From DATAPD01 sp036265385 (lineage in GTDB: Bacteria; Acidobacteriota; Terriglobia; Terriglobales; Acidobacteriaceae): 64,000 nt of DNA. The first letter of the stretch is position 1, and every line of letters starts with the position of its first letter. Positions 25,044 to 31,867 of the stretch are shown one piece after another. Location of the stretch: NCBI GenBank assembly GCA_036265385.1, contig DATAPD010000015.1, positions 310,001-374,000 on the forward strand, in the 5' to 3' direction. The position numbers and the translations under genes are program-made. A model generated the notes under the pieces. That model saw nothing but the letters and a program-made list of their open reading frames with translations. It was not told the origin of the DNA and searched no databases.

Positions 25044-25526
25044 TTAAGACGTCGACTCAATTGGCTGCTCGTGGAGATTCTTGAGCGCGTTTTGTCCTTG
25101 GAACCAACGAAACACGAAAAATGCATGCAACCCGAAAGCCCAGATTGAGAACGTCAGCATAAGAAGAATCATGTCCGTTGCGTAGAGAATCATGCCCAGC
25201 AGAAATGCCCAGCGCTGGCCCGCCCTCCCAGCAAAGCCCAGCGCACACATCACGAGCACCCATAAGATGGCAACTCCGGTTACAGCAATCGGATAGAAGG
25301 CGCCGAGGGGCCTTCCATACAGAGTGAGCAGATCGACCAGGCCAACGCTAACAATGAAGTTCAGTCTGATGGGCAATAGGCCAGTGCCCAGCGCGGCCAA
25401 GCCAGCAGCCACAAAAAACAGATTCGCATCACCGATACTGTCGCTTCGCAGTTCGTTGCGTTGCTGTTCCGCTGCTGCCTGGTACTCTTCGTCCGTTTGC
25501 CCAGCTCTGACATTCAGTGTCTGCAT
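25044..25526 (-). CDS. four-helix membrane protein of unknown function
   Basis: 160 residues with four hydrophobic segments: about 33-53 (LFFVAAGLAALGTGLLPIRL), 57-78, 84-105 (IAVTGVAILWVLVMCALGFA) and 112-135. The N-terminal 30 residues are charged and cytoplasmic-looking (QTDEEYQAAAEQQRNELRS). No catalytic motif is visible. An RDD-like or small-transporter accessory role cannot be judged. It is a single gene on the minus strand with a possible terminator 3' of it. Confidence 0.7.
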   Translation of the reverse strand: MQTLNVRAGQTDEEYQAAAEQQRNELRSDSIGDANLFFVAAGLAALGTGLLPIRLNFIVSVGLVDLLTLYGRPLGAFYPIAVTGVAILWVLVMCALGFAGRAGQRWAFLLGMILYATDMILLMLTFSIWAFGLHAFFVFRWFQGQNALKNLHEQPIESTS

Positions 25527-25606
25527 AAAGGCGCGTACGTCATCCGCGCAGAATTTATCACAACTTACTGACTTAACAAGTACGCTCTGACGATCTACCT
25601 CAATAT

Positions 25607-26098
25607 TTAGCGGGCCAGGGAAAGCATGTAAGCCGGGTTCTTCTCGAATGCGTTATTGAAGACTTGGCGATCGGCCTCACGCATATCCCAGGCGATAACC
25701 GAGGCGGGGGTAATCTGGATCGTGCAGTCATCCCATGCTGCGAACACTGGCCCGACGTTGGCGTCGCGGAGAGCAGCGTCGCTCATATACTTCCGGTGGA
25801 TCTGATCATTCCATTTCCGGGAAGCATCGCCGGTGAGCAATTGAGCCTGACCGGCGATCGTGCTGCCGCGTGAAGCGGCTTCGTCGCGCGAGTCAATCAT
25901 CAACGACACTTTGGGATTACAGGCAAGATTGCGGGCTTTGTGACTCCGCGTGGAGGTTGCGACGTAAACGTTCGCCTTATCGAACAAATACCAGACCGCC
26001 ACCATATGGATTGATCCGTCGGCATTTTCGGAGGCCAGCGTGGCAATGTAGCGTCCCGAGAGAAGTTCTTGAACGATTGGATCAGTGAGAGCCGCCAT
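25607..26098 (-). CDS. pyridoxamine 5'-phosphate oxidase-like (FMN split-barrel) protein
   Basis: 163 residues from the ATG at 26098 (MAALTDPIVQELLSGRYIAT); GAGGG lies 10 nt upstream and the longer frame to 26161 reads into unlikely sequence. Family features: ELLSGRYIATLASENADGSI, VAVWYLFDKANVYVATSTRS, KARNLACNPKVSLMID, and GQAQLLTG. The fold binds FMN or F420; substrate specificity is not readable. Such proteins often reduce or bind flavin-linked small molecules. Divergent from it are the remains of a winged-helix gene (26207-26317). Confidence 0.88.
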   Translation of the reverse strand: MAALTDPIVQELLSGRYIATLASENADGSIHMVAVWYLFDKANVYVATSTRSHKARNLACNPKVSLMIDSRDEAASRGSTIAGQAQLLTGDASRKWNDQIHRKYMSDAALRDANVGPVFAAWDDCTIQITPASVIAWDMREADRQVFNNAFEKNPAYMLSLAR

Positions 26099-26206
26099 GT
26101 ATGAAATCCCTCTGTGAATGGAGATACTACGCCGGAACAGATTGCGAGGCGGGACGCCCACGCTACCCAGACGACGACGGTGCTACAGTCTCGCCGCGAG
26201 CTGCCC

Positions 26207-26317
26207 GTGTCCAGCGAAAACCCAATCCACCGCATTGTTCGCTTTGGCGTGTTTGAAGTGGATCTCGAACAGCGCGAATTGAGACGCAGTGGGGCTCAGC
26301 GGGGCGCGACGAATTAG
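26207..26317 (+). pseudogene. 5' remnant of a winged-helix (OmpR/CadC-type) regulator gene
   Basis: From a GTG at 26207 the frame reads VSSENPIHRIVRFGVFEVD and then LEQRELRRSG, the exact opening of the trans_reg_C winged-helix domain found in acidobacterial TPR-type regulators. The similarity stops at SG; the frame then reads AQRGATN and ends at 26315-26317. The rest of the DNA-binding domain and everything after it are missing, and 28 bp later the intact regulator gene on the opposite strand ends. It is therefore a truncated, nonfunctional 5' fragment, probably left by recombination or deletion between related genes. Confidence 0.7.
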
Positions 26318-26345
26318 TGTTGGGCAGCATTTGAGAATGCCGGAT

Positions 26346-28235
26346 TCAGAACGGGCGGCTGGTGCCGTTTTCCTTACGGCATCGCGAGACGAGCTCAGGG
26401 AACCTCACGTCCGCCCGGAGCGCATCAAGGTCGGAATCGACCTGTAATTCGTCCAGATCGTCATCGTGCTCTTGAATGGCGGTCGCGAGTGCATCAAATG
26501 CCCGGTTTTTGTCACCGAGTTCGGTGAGAATGACCGCGCGCTGATAACTGGAGAACCGCAGCGGGCTGAAAGCGTGTGCGAAGTTTTCCTGAAGCAGACT
26601 TCTTAGATAACCCTGATAACCCGATCGCTCATAAGCTTTATTAACGATCCGGGAAAGTTTCGGCGAGCGATCCCAGTAGGCCTTCCACTCTCTGACGGCC
26701 TGGCGATGCATGCCATTGCGTGCGTAAGCCCATCCGATGTTCAGGTGCAAGAACTGCAACTGCGGATCGAGTTCAATGGCTCTCCGGAATTGTGCGATTG
26801 CGCGATCAAACTGCCGGGCGTCGTAGAAGAGATGACCCAGCGTGATGCTCAAGTGCGCAGCCAGAGGGTCGAGGTCCTGGGCTCGAGTGGCTTCCTCGAT
26901 TGCTGAATCGAGCTTACCGACCAAGTGTAAGTACAACGCATACAGTTTGTGAGCGGTGCTGTTATTCGGATTTAGTTCCAAGGCGCGTTTGATTTCGCGT
27001 TCAATTCCTTGACGATCTTTTCGAGTACACATGTACGACGCAAGGGCAGTATGCGCCGCACTAGAGTTGTCATCGAGCTTCACAGCCATGACGGCAGCGG
27101 CCTCGATCTTCTCGTCAATACCTTCTTCTCGAAGGACGTCCCAACCAGCACAGGCGCTGTAGGCTTCGGACAAGCCAGCATACGCCTCAGCGAATGTTGG
27201 ATCCTTCTCAGTGGCGAGACGGAAGTAATACGGAGCGCGCAAAAGATTATCTCGATCACGCAAATTCAGCAGGTAACGTCCCCGCAGATACGCGTCCCGA
27301 GCTTCAGGTTTGATCAGAGGATTTCTTGCGATTCGGAGCTGTTCTTGAGAACTCAGAGTCGCGCTAATCTCACTCGCAATATTCAGAGCGACTTTGGCCT
27401 GAAAGGCAATCAGGTCTTCGAGGTTGCGCTCGTAGGAATCTGCCCAAAGGTGTTTGTCGGTAGAGGCTTGGATCAATTGCGCAGTGACACGCGCGCGATT
27501 TCCTGAACATGCAAGGGTGCCTTCTACCACAGCGTCAACATTCAATTCTTTCGCGATTTCGGGGAGTGACTTCATTGAACCGCGGTAGTGCATGCTGGAC
27601 GTCCTGGAGATCACACGCAAAGAATGAATTTGAGCGAGATCAGAGAGCAGCGCATCCGTCATACCTTCTGCGAGATAGTCTTTTTCTGAATCGCCGGAAA
27701 GGTTCTCGAATGGAAGCACCGCGATAGAGCGAATCTCGGGCACAGACGATCTCTCGCGGCCGCCTGGTTTAACCATGGCGGGAAGAATCAACAGAGAAAC
27801 TAAAATCAACCCCACCCCAATGGAGGGAAAAAGCCAACCAGGGATGGAGCGGAACGAGAGGGCCAGTCCAGTGGAAGTACTAGGAACAGGAGTACTGTTC
27901 TCGTTCTCTCTCCCAATCACAGTAATAGGACCGACAAAGCGGTACCCCTTTCCGACCACTGTTTGCACGAATCGAGGATTCTCCGGCTCGTCGCAGAAAG
28001 CGCGCCGGATTTTGCGAATGGCAGTGTTGATGCCCTGCTCCGTGTCGAGATAAACGTCTTTCCCCCACAGCCTTTCGATGATGGCCTCACGAGACACCAA
28101 CTGACCTCTGTTCTCAACGAGCAGGATCAGGAGTTCCAAAGGAATTTTTTCTAGGGGAACTGGACTGCCATTGATACGCAACTCGAACCGAAGCAGATCG
28201 AGTTCGGGGACTGCGGATTCGATCCTGCGGGACAC
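26346..28235 (-). CDS. winged-helix / TolB-like / TPR membrane regulator
   Basis: 629 residues, GTG start at 28235 with AGGGGG about 10 nt upstream. Domains: OmpR-type winged helix (about 10-105: LRFELRINGSPVPLEKIPLE, NTAIRKIRRAF, GKGYRFVGPI), one transmembrane helix (about 133-154), TolB-like N-terminal/adenylate-cyclase-associated domain (about 168-285: IAVLPFENLSGDSEKDYLAE, GTLACSGNRARVTAQLIQA), then TPRs (about 310-600). It should be a CadC-like one-component receptor: DNA-binding inside, sensor outside. The divergent secreted-protein gene at 28428 has a fitting operator (TTGAGC repeats at 28340-28367), making it a likely target. Confidence 0.92.
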   Translation of the reverse strand: MSRRIESAVPELDLLRFELRINGSPVPLEKIPLELLILLVENRGQLVSREAIIERLWGKDVYLDTEQGINTAIRKIRRAFCDEPENPRFVQTVVGKGYRFVGPITVIGRENENSTPVPSTSTGLALSFRSIPGWLFPSIGVGLILVSLLILPAMVKPGGRERSSVPEIRSIAVLPFENLSGDSEKDYLAEGMTDALLSDLAQIHSLRVISRTSSMHYRGSMKSLPEIAKELNVDAVVEGTLACSGNRARVTAQLIQASTDKHLWADSYERNLEDLIAFQAKVALNIASEISATLSSQEQLRIARNPLIKPEARDAYLRGRYLLNLRDRDNLLRAPYYFRLATEKDPTFAEAYAGLSEAYSACAGWDVLREEGIDEKIEAAAVMAVKLDDNSSAAHTALASYMCTRKDRQGIEREIKRALELNPNNSTAHKLYALYLHLVGKLDSAIEEATRAQDLDPLAAHLSITLGHLFYDARQFDRAIAQFRRAIELDPQLQFLHLNIGWAYARNGMHRQAVREWKAYWDRSPKLSRIVNKAYERSGYQGYLRSLLQENFAHAFSPLRFSSYQRAVILTELGDKNRAFDALATAIQEHDDDLDELQVDSDLDALRADVRFPELVSRCRKENGTSRPF

Positions 28236-28339
28236 AGGCGGAAGACCCCCTGGAGGCGCACTATTCTACAACGAAATCCGGGGTATTCAATGAGATTTGG
28301 GAAGAGGTCTAGTGTGATCGTGAAGAACAAACCTTTTTA

Positions 28340-28367
28340 TTGAGCCAATCTTGAGCAATTCTTGAGC
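28340..28367 (+). promoter_or_regulatory. three direct TTGAGC repeats at 11-bp period
   Basis: TTGAGC at 28340-28345, 28351-28356 and 28362-28367, with partly matching spacers (CAATC, AATTC). The exact 11-bp period is that of OmpR/PhoB-type winged-helix sites. The array ends 10 bp upstream of the candidate -35 and lies between the regulator gene and a divergent gene. Confidence 0.65.
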
Positions 28368-28376
28368 TGACATGCA

Positions 28377-28404
28377 TTGCCAATTTTCGGCTTGCGCGTA
28401 TGTT
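28377..28404 (+). promoter_or_regulatory. sigma-70 promoter candidate for the 28428 gene
   Basis: TTGCCA (28377-28382), 16-nt spacer, TATGTT (28399-28404); start predicted near 28411. It sits directly downstream of the TTGAGC repeats, the position of an activator-dependent promoter. Confidence 0.45.
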
Positions 28405-28427
28405 TTGCGGCTAAGGAGGGTTCGCCC

Positions 28428-28856
28428 ATGCGCTTTATGCGAGCTTTTGTTCTATTCTTCGCTTGTGCCCTGACATTGGTCTGCAATGCCGCAGCCCAGG
28501 TACGCGACCAGTGCTCGAATGCCAGTCTCCACGGAAGCTTCGGTTTACGGGCTACGGGCAACACGACAACCGGAGGTGCCTTGATCGTGATGGGACGATT
28601 TGTCTTTGACGGGCAAGGAGGCCTTACCGCGACGCTGTACACCAGAACGCCTGCCGGCACGAATGTCGTGGATACATATACCGGATCGTATTCAGTTGAC
28701 TCGGATTGCACTGTGAACGATTTCTGGCGAGCTGACACAACGGGAGTTGTGACGACTCACGTTTCGATCATCACGAACAACGGAAAGAATTACTACGTTC
28801 TCAACACCACCGAGGGAGCTCCGACGATCATCAGTGGCGAAGCGACAAGGCAATAG
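28428..28856 (+). CDS. small secreted protein of unknown function
   Basis: 142 residues from the ATG at 28428, preceded by TAAGGAGGG. The frame could extend to 28377 but only this ATG has a ribosome-binding site. Signal peptide MRFMRAFVLFFACALTLVCN..AQ. The mature part is beta-rich with CSNASLHGSFGLRATGNTTT, GRFVFDGQGGLTATL, TGSYSVDSDCTVNDFW and YVLNTTEGAPTIISG, a pattern of short exported proteins common in Acidobacteriota. Two cysteines (in DQCSN and SDCTV) may form a disulfide. It is probably under the adjacent winged-helix regulator. Confidence 0.8.
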   Translation: MRFMRAFVLFFACALTLVCNAAAQVRDQCSNASLHGSFGLRATGNTTTGGALIVMGRFVFDGQGGLTATLYTRTPAGTNVVDTYTGSYSVDSDCTVNDFWRADTTGVVTTHVSIITNNGKNYYVLNTTEGAPTIISGEATRQ

Positions 28857-29051
28857 GAGTCCCGCAATTGAGGGGGCTTTCCCCCAGCCCTTCCTTTCTG
28901 TTTCCCTTCCTCATCCTGTCCCGATGAGCTGAATTTTCTGTCGCTGGCATCGTCGACAGCGCAATTCCCTCGCATTGCTCACGCCGAGCCGTGACTCACG
29001 CCCTTTCGCGCAGAAACGGAGTTGTGCACGCTCTTGGGCGCGAGGGAAATT

Positions 29052-29228
29052 ATGTTGATGAAAATTTTCGGCGTGCTTGCAGTTGCGCTCTTCCTTGTTT
29101 GACTGTTTGCCGTGCTCCAGGGCTGGAGCAAGAGTGATATGACCGGACACGCGATCGGTGTGTTGTTCATCGCGCTGACTGGCACGGGAGCGATTTGGGG
29201 TGTGAGGGCGATGAGCGGCGCGCGGTGA
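29052..29228 (+). pseudogene. two-helix membrane micro-gene interrupted by an in-frame TGA
   Basis: From ATG 29052 (GAGGGAAATT upstream) the frame reads MLMKIFGVLAVALFLV, meets TGA at 29100-29102, then continues LFAVLQGWSKSDMTGHAIG and on through VLFIALTGTGAIWGV to a TGA at 29226. The two parts together look like a two-helix membrane protein of 58 codons; TGG to TGA (Trp) would restore it. Alternatives are a real nonsense mutation, a sequencing error, or a shorter real gene. No UGA recoding signal was identified. Confidence 0.5.
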
Positions 29229-29275
29229 GTGCTGGGGCATTCAGCATTCAGCGCTCAGCATTCAGTCCTTGGGAG
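29223..29275. repeat. CATTCAGC/GCTCAGC short-word repeat
   Basis: GAGTGCTGGGGCATTCAGC followed by ATTCAGCGCTCAGC and ATTCAGTCC: three near-copies of an ATTCAGC word between the micro-gene and the sigma-factor operon; same style as the run at 16987-17115. Confidence 0.6.
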
Positions 29276-29288
29276 AGATGGGACACTT

Positions 29289-29318
29289 GCAGATTCCTCG
29301 CTGCGCTCGGAATGACAA
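29289..29318 (-). repeat. dispersed TTGTCATTCCGAGCG repeat, copy 3 (inverted)
   Basis: The complement reads TTGTCATTCCGAGCGCAGCG followed by AGGAATCTGC, matching the first 30 bases of the copies at 9104 and 9283. Confidence 0.85.
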
Positions 29319-29433
29319 ATACAGAAATTGAAGGGCATCGGAATCTAGCGACGTCGCTTTCACCCTCTCTTCGCGGCGGCGAAAAACCGCCTGTTACAAT
29401 GCCTCGCTTCATGAAAACAAAGGATTTTCAAAG

Positions 29434-29460
29434 GGAACTTCGATCCACGAGCTTACGTAT
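29434..29460 (+). promoter_or_regulatory. ECF-type promoter for the sigma-factor operon
   Basis: GGAACT(T) at 29434-29440 and CGTAT at 29456-29460, spaced 16 nt after GGAACT. This is the -35/-10 layout of ECF sigma promoters and sits 37 bp upstream of the sigma gene start, consistent with autoregulation. The same motif pair with identical spacing occurs at 41064-41090. Confidence 0.6.
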
Positions 29461-29496
29461 TTCGTGATAGCAAGGTAAAGGCGTAGCTCTGCCTAG

Positions 29497-30144
29497 ATGC
29501 TGTGCCCGCGGGCGGGGCTTGATCGGGAGTTCCAGGAGTGCTGGTTGGAAGACGCGCAGGTCGTCGGATCGCTGGTCCGTCGCTGCATTGCAGGCGACGC
29601 CGTGGCGTGGGAGGAAATCGTCCAGCGCTACAACCGGCGTATCTATAACATTTGTTACCGGTTTGCCGGCACTTCGCACGACGCCGAAGATCTCACCCAA
29701 GAGGTCTTCATCAAGATGTACCGCACCCTCGGCTCGTATGACGTGAGCAAGGGTGCTTTCATGACGTGGGTCACCACGATCACCCGAAATCTGTTGGTCG
29801 ACCACTTCCGCAAGACCCGGCAGGACCGGCAAACCGACTCCCTGGATGCCGCTCCCTCGGAACACGAAGACTCCATGCCGCTCGGGGACGCGATCGCGGA
29901 TACGGGTCCCACGCCGGATTCCCGCGCCCAGAGCCGTGAGGCCGGCGAGGTGGTTCACGGGGCCCTCCAGAAACTGTCGCCCGAACTACGCGAGGCGGTC
30001 ATTCTAAGGGATTTACAGGACATGGATTACCGGGAGATTGCGGTCGTGCTGAAGGTTCCGGAAGGTACTGTGAAATCAAGAATAAACCGGGGGCGGGCGG
30101 AACTTGCGCGCCTCCTACAACGTACATATAGGCAGGTGATGTGA
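29497..30144 (+). CDS. ECF RNA polymerase sigma factor
   Basis: 215 residues from ATG 29497; a TTG at 29545 with AGGAG upstream is an alternative. Sigma region 2 (about 25-95) contains YRFAGTSHDAEDLTQEVFIK and SKGAFMTWVTTITRNLLVDH, and region 4 (about 150-210) contains LQKLSPELREAVILRDLQDM, DYREIAVVLKVPEGTVKSRI and NRGRAELARLL. It resembles RpoE/SigW-type ECF factors. The gene overlaps the anti-sigma gene by one base (TGATG), so they are translationally coupled. Its own ECF-type promoter is seen upstream. The stop is TGA at 30142-30144. Confidence 0.95.
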   Translation: MLCPRAGLDREFQECWLEDAQVVGSLVRRCIAGDAVAWEEIVQRYNRRIYNICYRFAGTSHDAEDLTQEVFIKMYRTLGSYDVSKGAFMTWVTTITRNLLVDHFRKTRQDRQTDSLDAAPSEHEDSMPLGDAIADTGPTPDSRAQSREAGEVVHGALQKLSPELREAVILRDLQDMDYREIAVVLKVPEGTVKSRINRGRAELARLLQRTYRQVM

Positions 30145-30899
30145 TGCCAGGCGAAAGCAAAAACGGTATGCAGTGCGCCGAGTTCGATAGCCTCCTGAGC
30201 GATGCTCTGGATGGCATTCTGACCGGCCCCAAACTGGAGAGCTTCCAGAACCACTCCAGGATCTGTCTCGTGTGCGGACCTTTGTTCGCGGACGCGGTGG
30301 CAGGCCAGCAGTGGATGAAGTCGCTCGCGGTCGTCGAACCGCCTCCGTCGCTCGTGGCCCGAATCCTCGCTGACACCTCAGGTGTCGACAGCGCGCGGTT
30401 ACCTCTACTCGGAACCAAGGAGGGAGTAAAGACTCCATGGACCGAACGCGCTCGCGAATGGGTGGATTCGATCGTCAGCCCGGTGTTCGCCACTATTCGT
30501 CAGCCACGCTTTGCCATGTCGTTCGGCATGGTATTTTTCTCGCTCTCCGTAGCATTGAGCGTGGCGGGAGTGAAGCCGTCGGATCTGGCGCACGTGGATT
30601 TGCGTCCGTCCGCAATCAAGCGGACCTACTACTCCACCAGCGGCAAGATCGTGAAGTACTACGAGAACATCCGGTTCGTGTATGAAATCGAATCGCGAGT
30701 TCGGGAGTTGAAACGGGCGACCCAGCCAGCAGAGCCGGGCCCGTCAGAAAGAGAGCAGCGCAAGAATAACAACACCAGTGGACAACCAGAGCAACGACAG
30801 GAACGCAACTACAGCAGGGGTGAGAATCAGCCGACGCTCGCTTCTGTTCCCGATAGTCCGCCTGAAGTGACGGTGACCACGATCAGGAGGTACGTATGA
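30144..30899 (+). CDS. zinc-finger anti-sigma factor (membrane)
   Basis: 251 residues, ATG overlapping the sigma stop. An anti-sigma ZAS-type finger is visible: Cys11, then His37-x3-Cys41-x2-Cys44 (HSRICLVC). One transmembrane helix spans about 117-138 (FAMSFGMVFFSLSVALSVAG). The extracytoplasmic tail (about 195-245) is low complexity, with SEREQRKNNNTSGQPEQRQ. It should hold the sigma factor at the membrane until a signal arrives. The last four bases overlap the next gene (ATGA). The outer part carries no recognised sensor domain, so proteolysis or partner proteins may supply the signal. Confidence 0.88.
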   Translation: MPGESKNGMQCAEFDSLLSDALDGILTGPKLESFQNHSRICLVCGPLFADAVAGQQWMKSLAVVEPPPSLVARILADTSGVDSARLPLLGTKEGVKTPWTERAREWVDSIVSPVFATIRQPRFAMSFGMVFFSLSVALSVAGVKPSDLAHVDLRPSAIKRTYYSTSGKIVKYYENIRFVYEIESRVRELKRATQPAEPGPSEREQRKNNNTSGQPEQRQERNYSRGENQPTLASVPDSPPEVTVTTIRRYV

Positions 30900-31867
30900 A
30901 CTGCGCCAATCATGCTGATCAATCAGCGGTGGCCTATTGCCGCACGTGCGGAAAAGCGCTGTGCGCGAACTGCACCAGGCCGGTCAAGGGAGTGATTTAC
31001 TGCGAGAACTGTCTCGCAGATCGAATGGCGGGCGTACAGCCGCCGCAAGCGACATATCAGCCAGTAGTGGATCCGAACGCGGCGAGAGTTGCGCAGCCGG
31101 GCGGCGGGCCAAGTCCGGGGCTCGCGGGAGTGCTTGCCGGATTCTTCCCCTTTGGTGTGGGAGCGGTGTACTGCGGGCAGTATGCGAAGGGACTCGCTCA
31201 TCTGGTGATTTTTGCGCTTTTGATCGCAGGCGTGAGCACCAGCGATGAAAACGGTAGCGAAGCGATGGGCGCAGTCTTCGGCGTTGCTATCGCATTCTTT
31301 TACCTGTACCAGATCGTGGATGCGGTGCGATCCGCGAAAGCGCTCCAGATGGGGCAACCGGCGCCAGATCCATTCGGTTTGGGGAAAGCGTTCAGCGTAG
31401 GAGATAAGCGGGAACTCTCGTCTGTACCAACGGGAGCGATTGTCCTGATCGTACTCGGGACTCTCTTTCTGCTGCACACGATAGGGCCATGGGATTTCGG
31501 GATCGGCCGTCTATGGCCGCTGCTCTTGCTTGGACTTGGCGGATGGATGTTCGCCAAACGCTGGGGAATGCTCGGTCCGGTCGCAGGATGCAACTGCGCT
31601 CGATGCCGTGCGCAGGGCTTGCTGGGACCAGCTTTGATGACCACGCTGGGCCTGCTGTTCCTGCTGAGCCAATTGAGAGCCGTATCTTTTCATCGCACAT
31701 GGCCGGTGCTTCTGCTGGTGATCGGCGGAATCAAATTGATGCAGAGCAATGCGTCGACCGAAGGGCATGTAGAAGTGCTGCCCGTGAATCCTCCGGGATC
31801 GGTACCGCCGGCTGGGACGGTTTCATCGGTGCCTCCAACACCGCCGAGCGAGGTGCAAAATGGCTAG
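30896..31867 (+). CDS. B-box zinc-finger membrane protein with LiaF-type C-terminus
   Basis: 323 residues, start overlapping the anti-sigma stop (ATGA). The N-terminus is a B-box-type zinc finger: Cys3, His6, Cys15, Cys18, Cys23, Cys26 (YCRTCGKALCANC), with a further pair CENC. After a proline-rich linker come about seven hydrophobic segments; the last four (LFLLHTIGPWDFGIGRLWPL, ALMTTLGLLFLLSQLRAVSF) resemble DUF5668/LiaF-like membrane regions. It presumably senses or modulates envelope state with the sigma/anti-sigma pair. Zinc-finger membrane proteins of this type are typical of Acidobacteriota; molecular function is unknown. Confidence 0.8.
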   Translation: MNCANHADQSAVAYCRTCGKALCANCTRPVKGVIYCENCLADRMAGVQPPQATYQPVVDPNAARVAQPGGGPSPGLAGVLAGFFPFGVGAVYCGQYAKGLAHLVIFALLIAGVSTSDENGSEAMGAVFGVAIAFFYLYQIVDAVRSAKALQMGQPAPDPFGLGKAFSVGDKRELSSVPTGAIVLIVLGTLFLLHTIGPWDFGIGRLWPLLLLGLGGWMFAKRWGMLGPVAGCNCARCRAQGLLGPALMTTLGLLFLLSQLRAVSFHRTWPVLLLVIGGIKLMQSNASTEGHVEVLPVNPPGSVPPAGTVSSVPPTPPSEVQNG

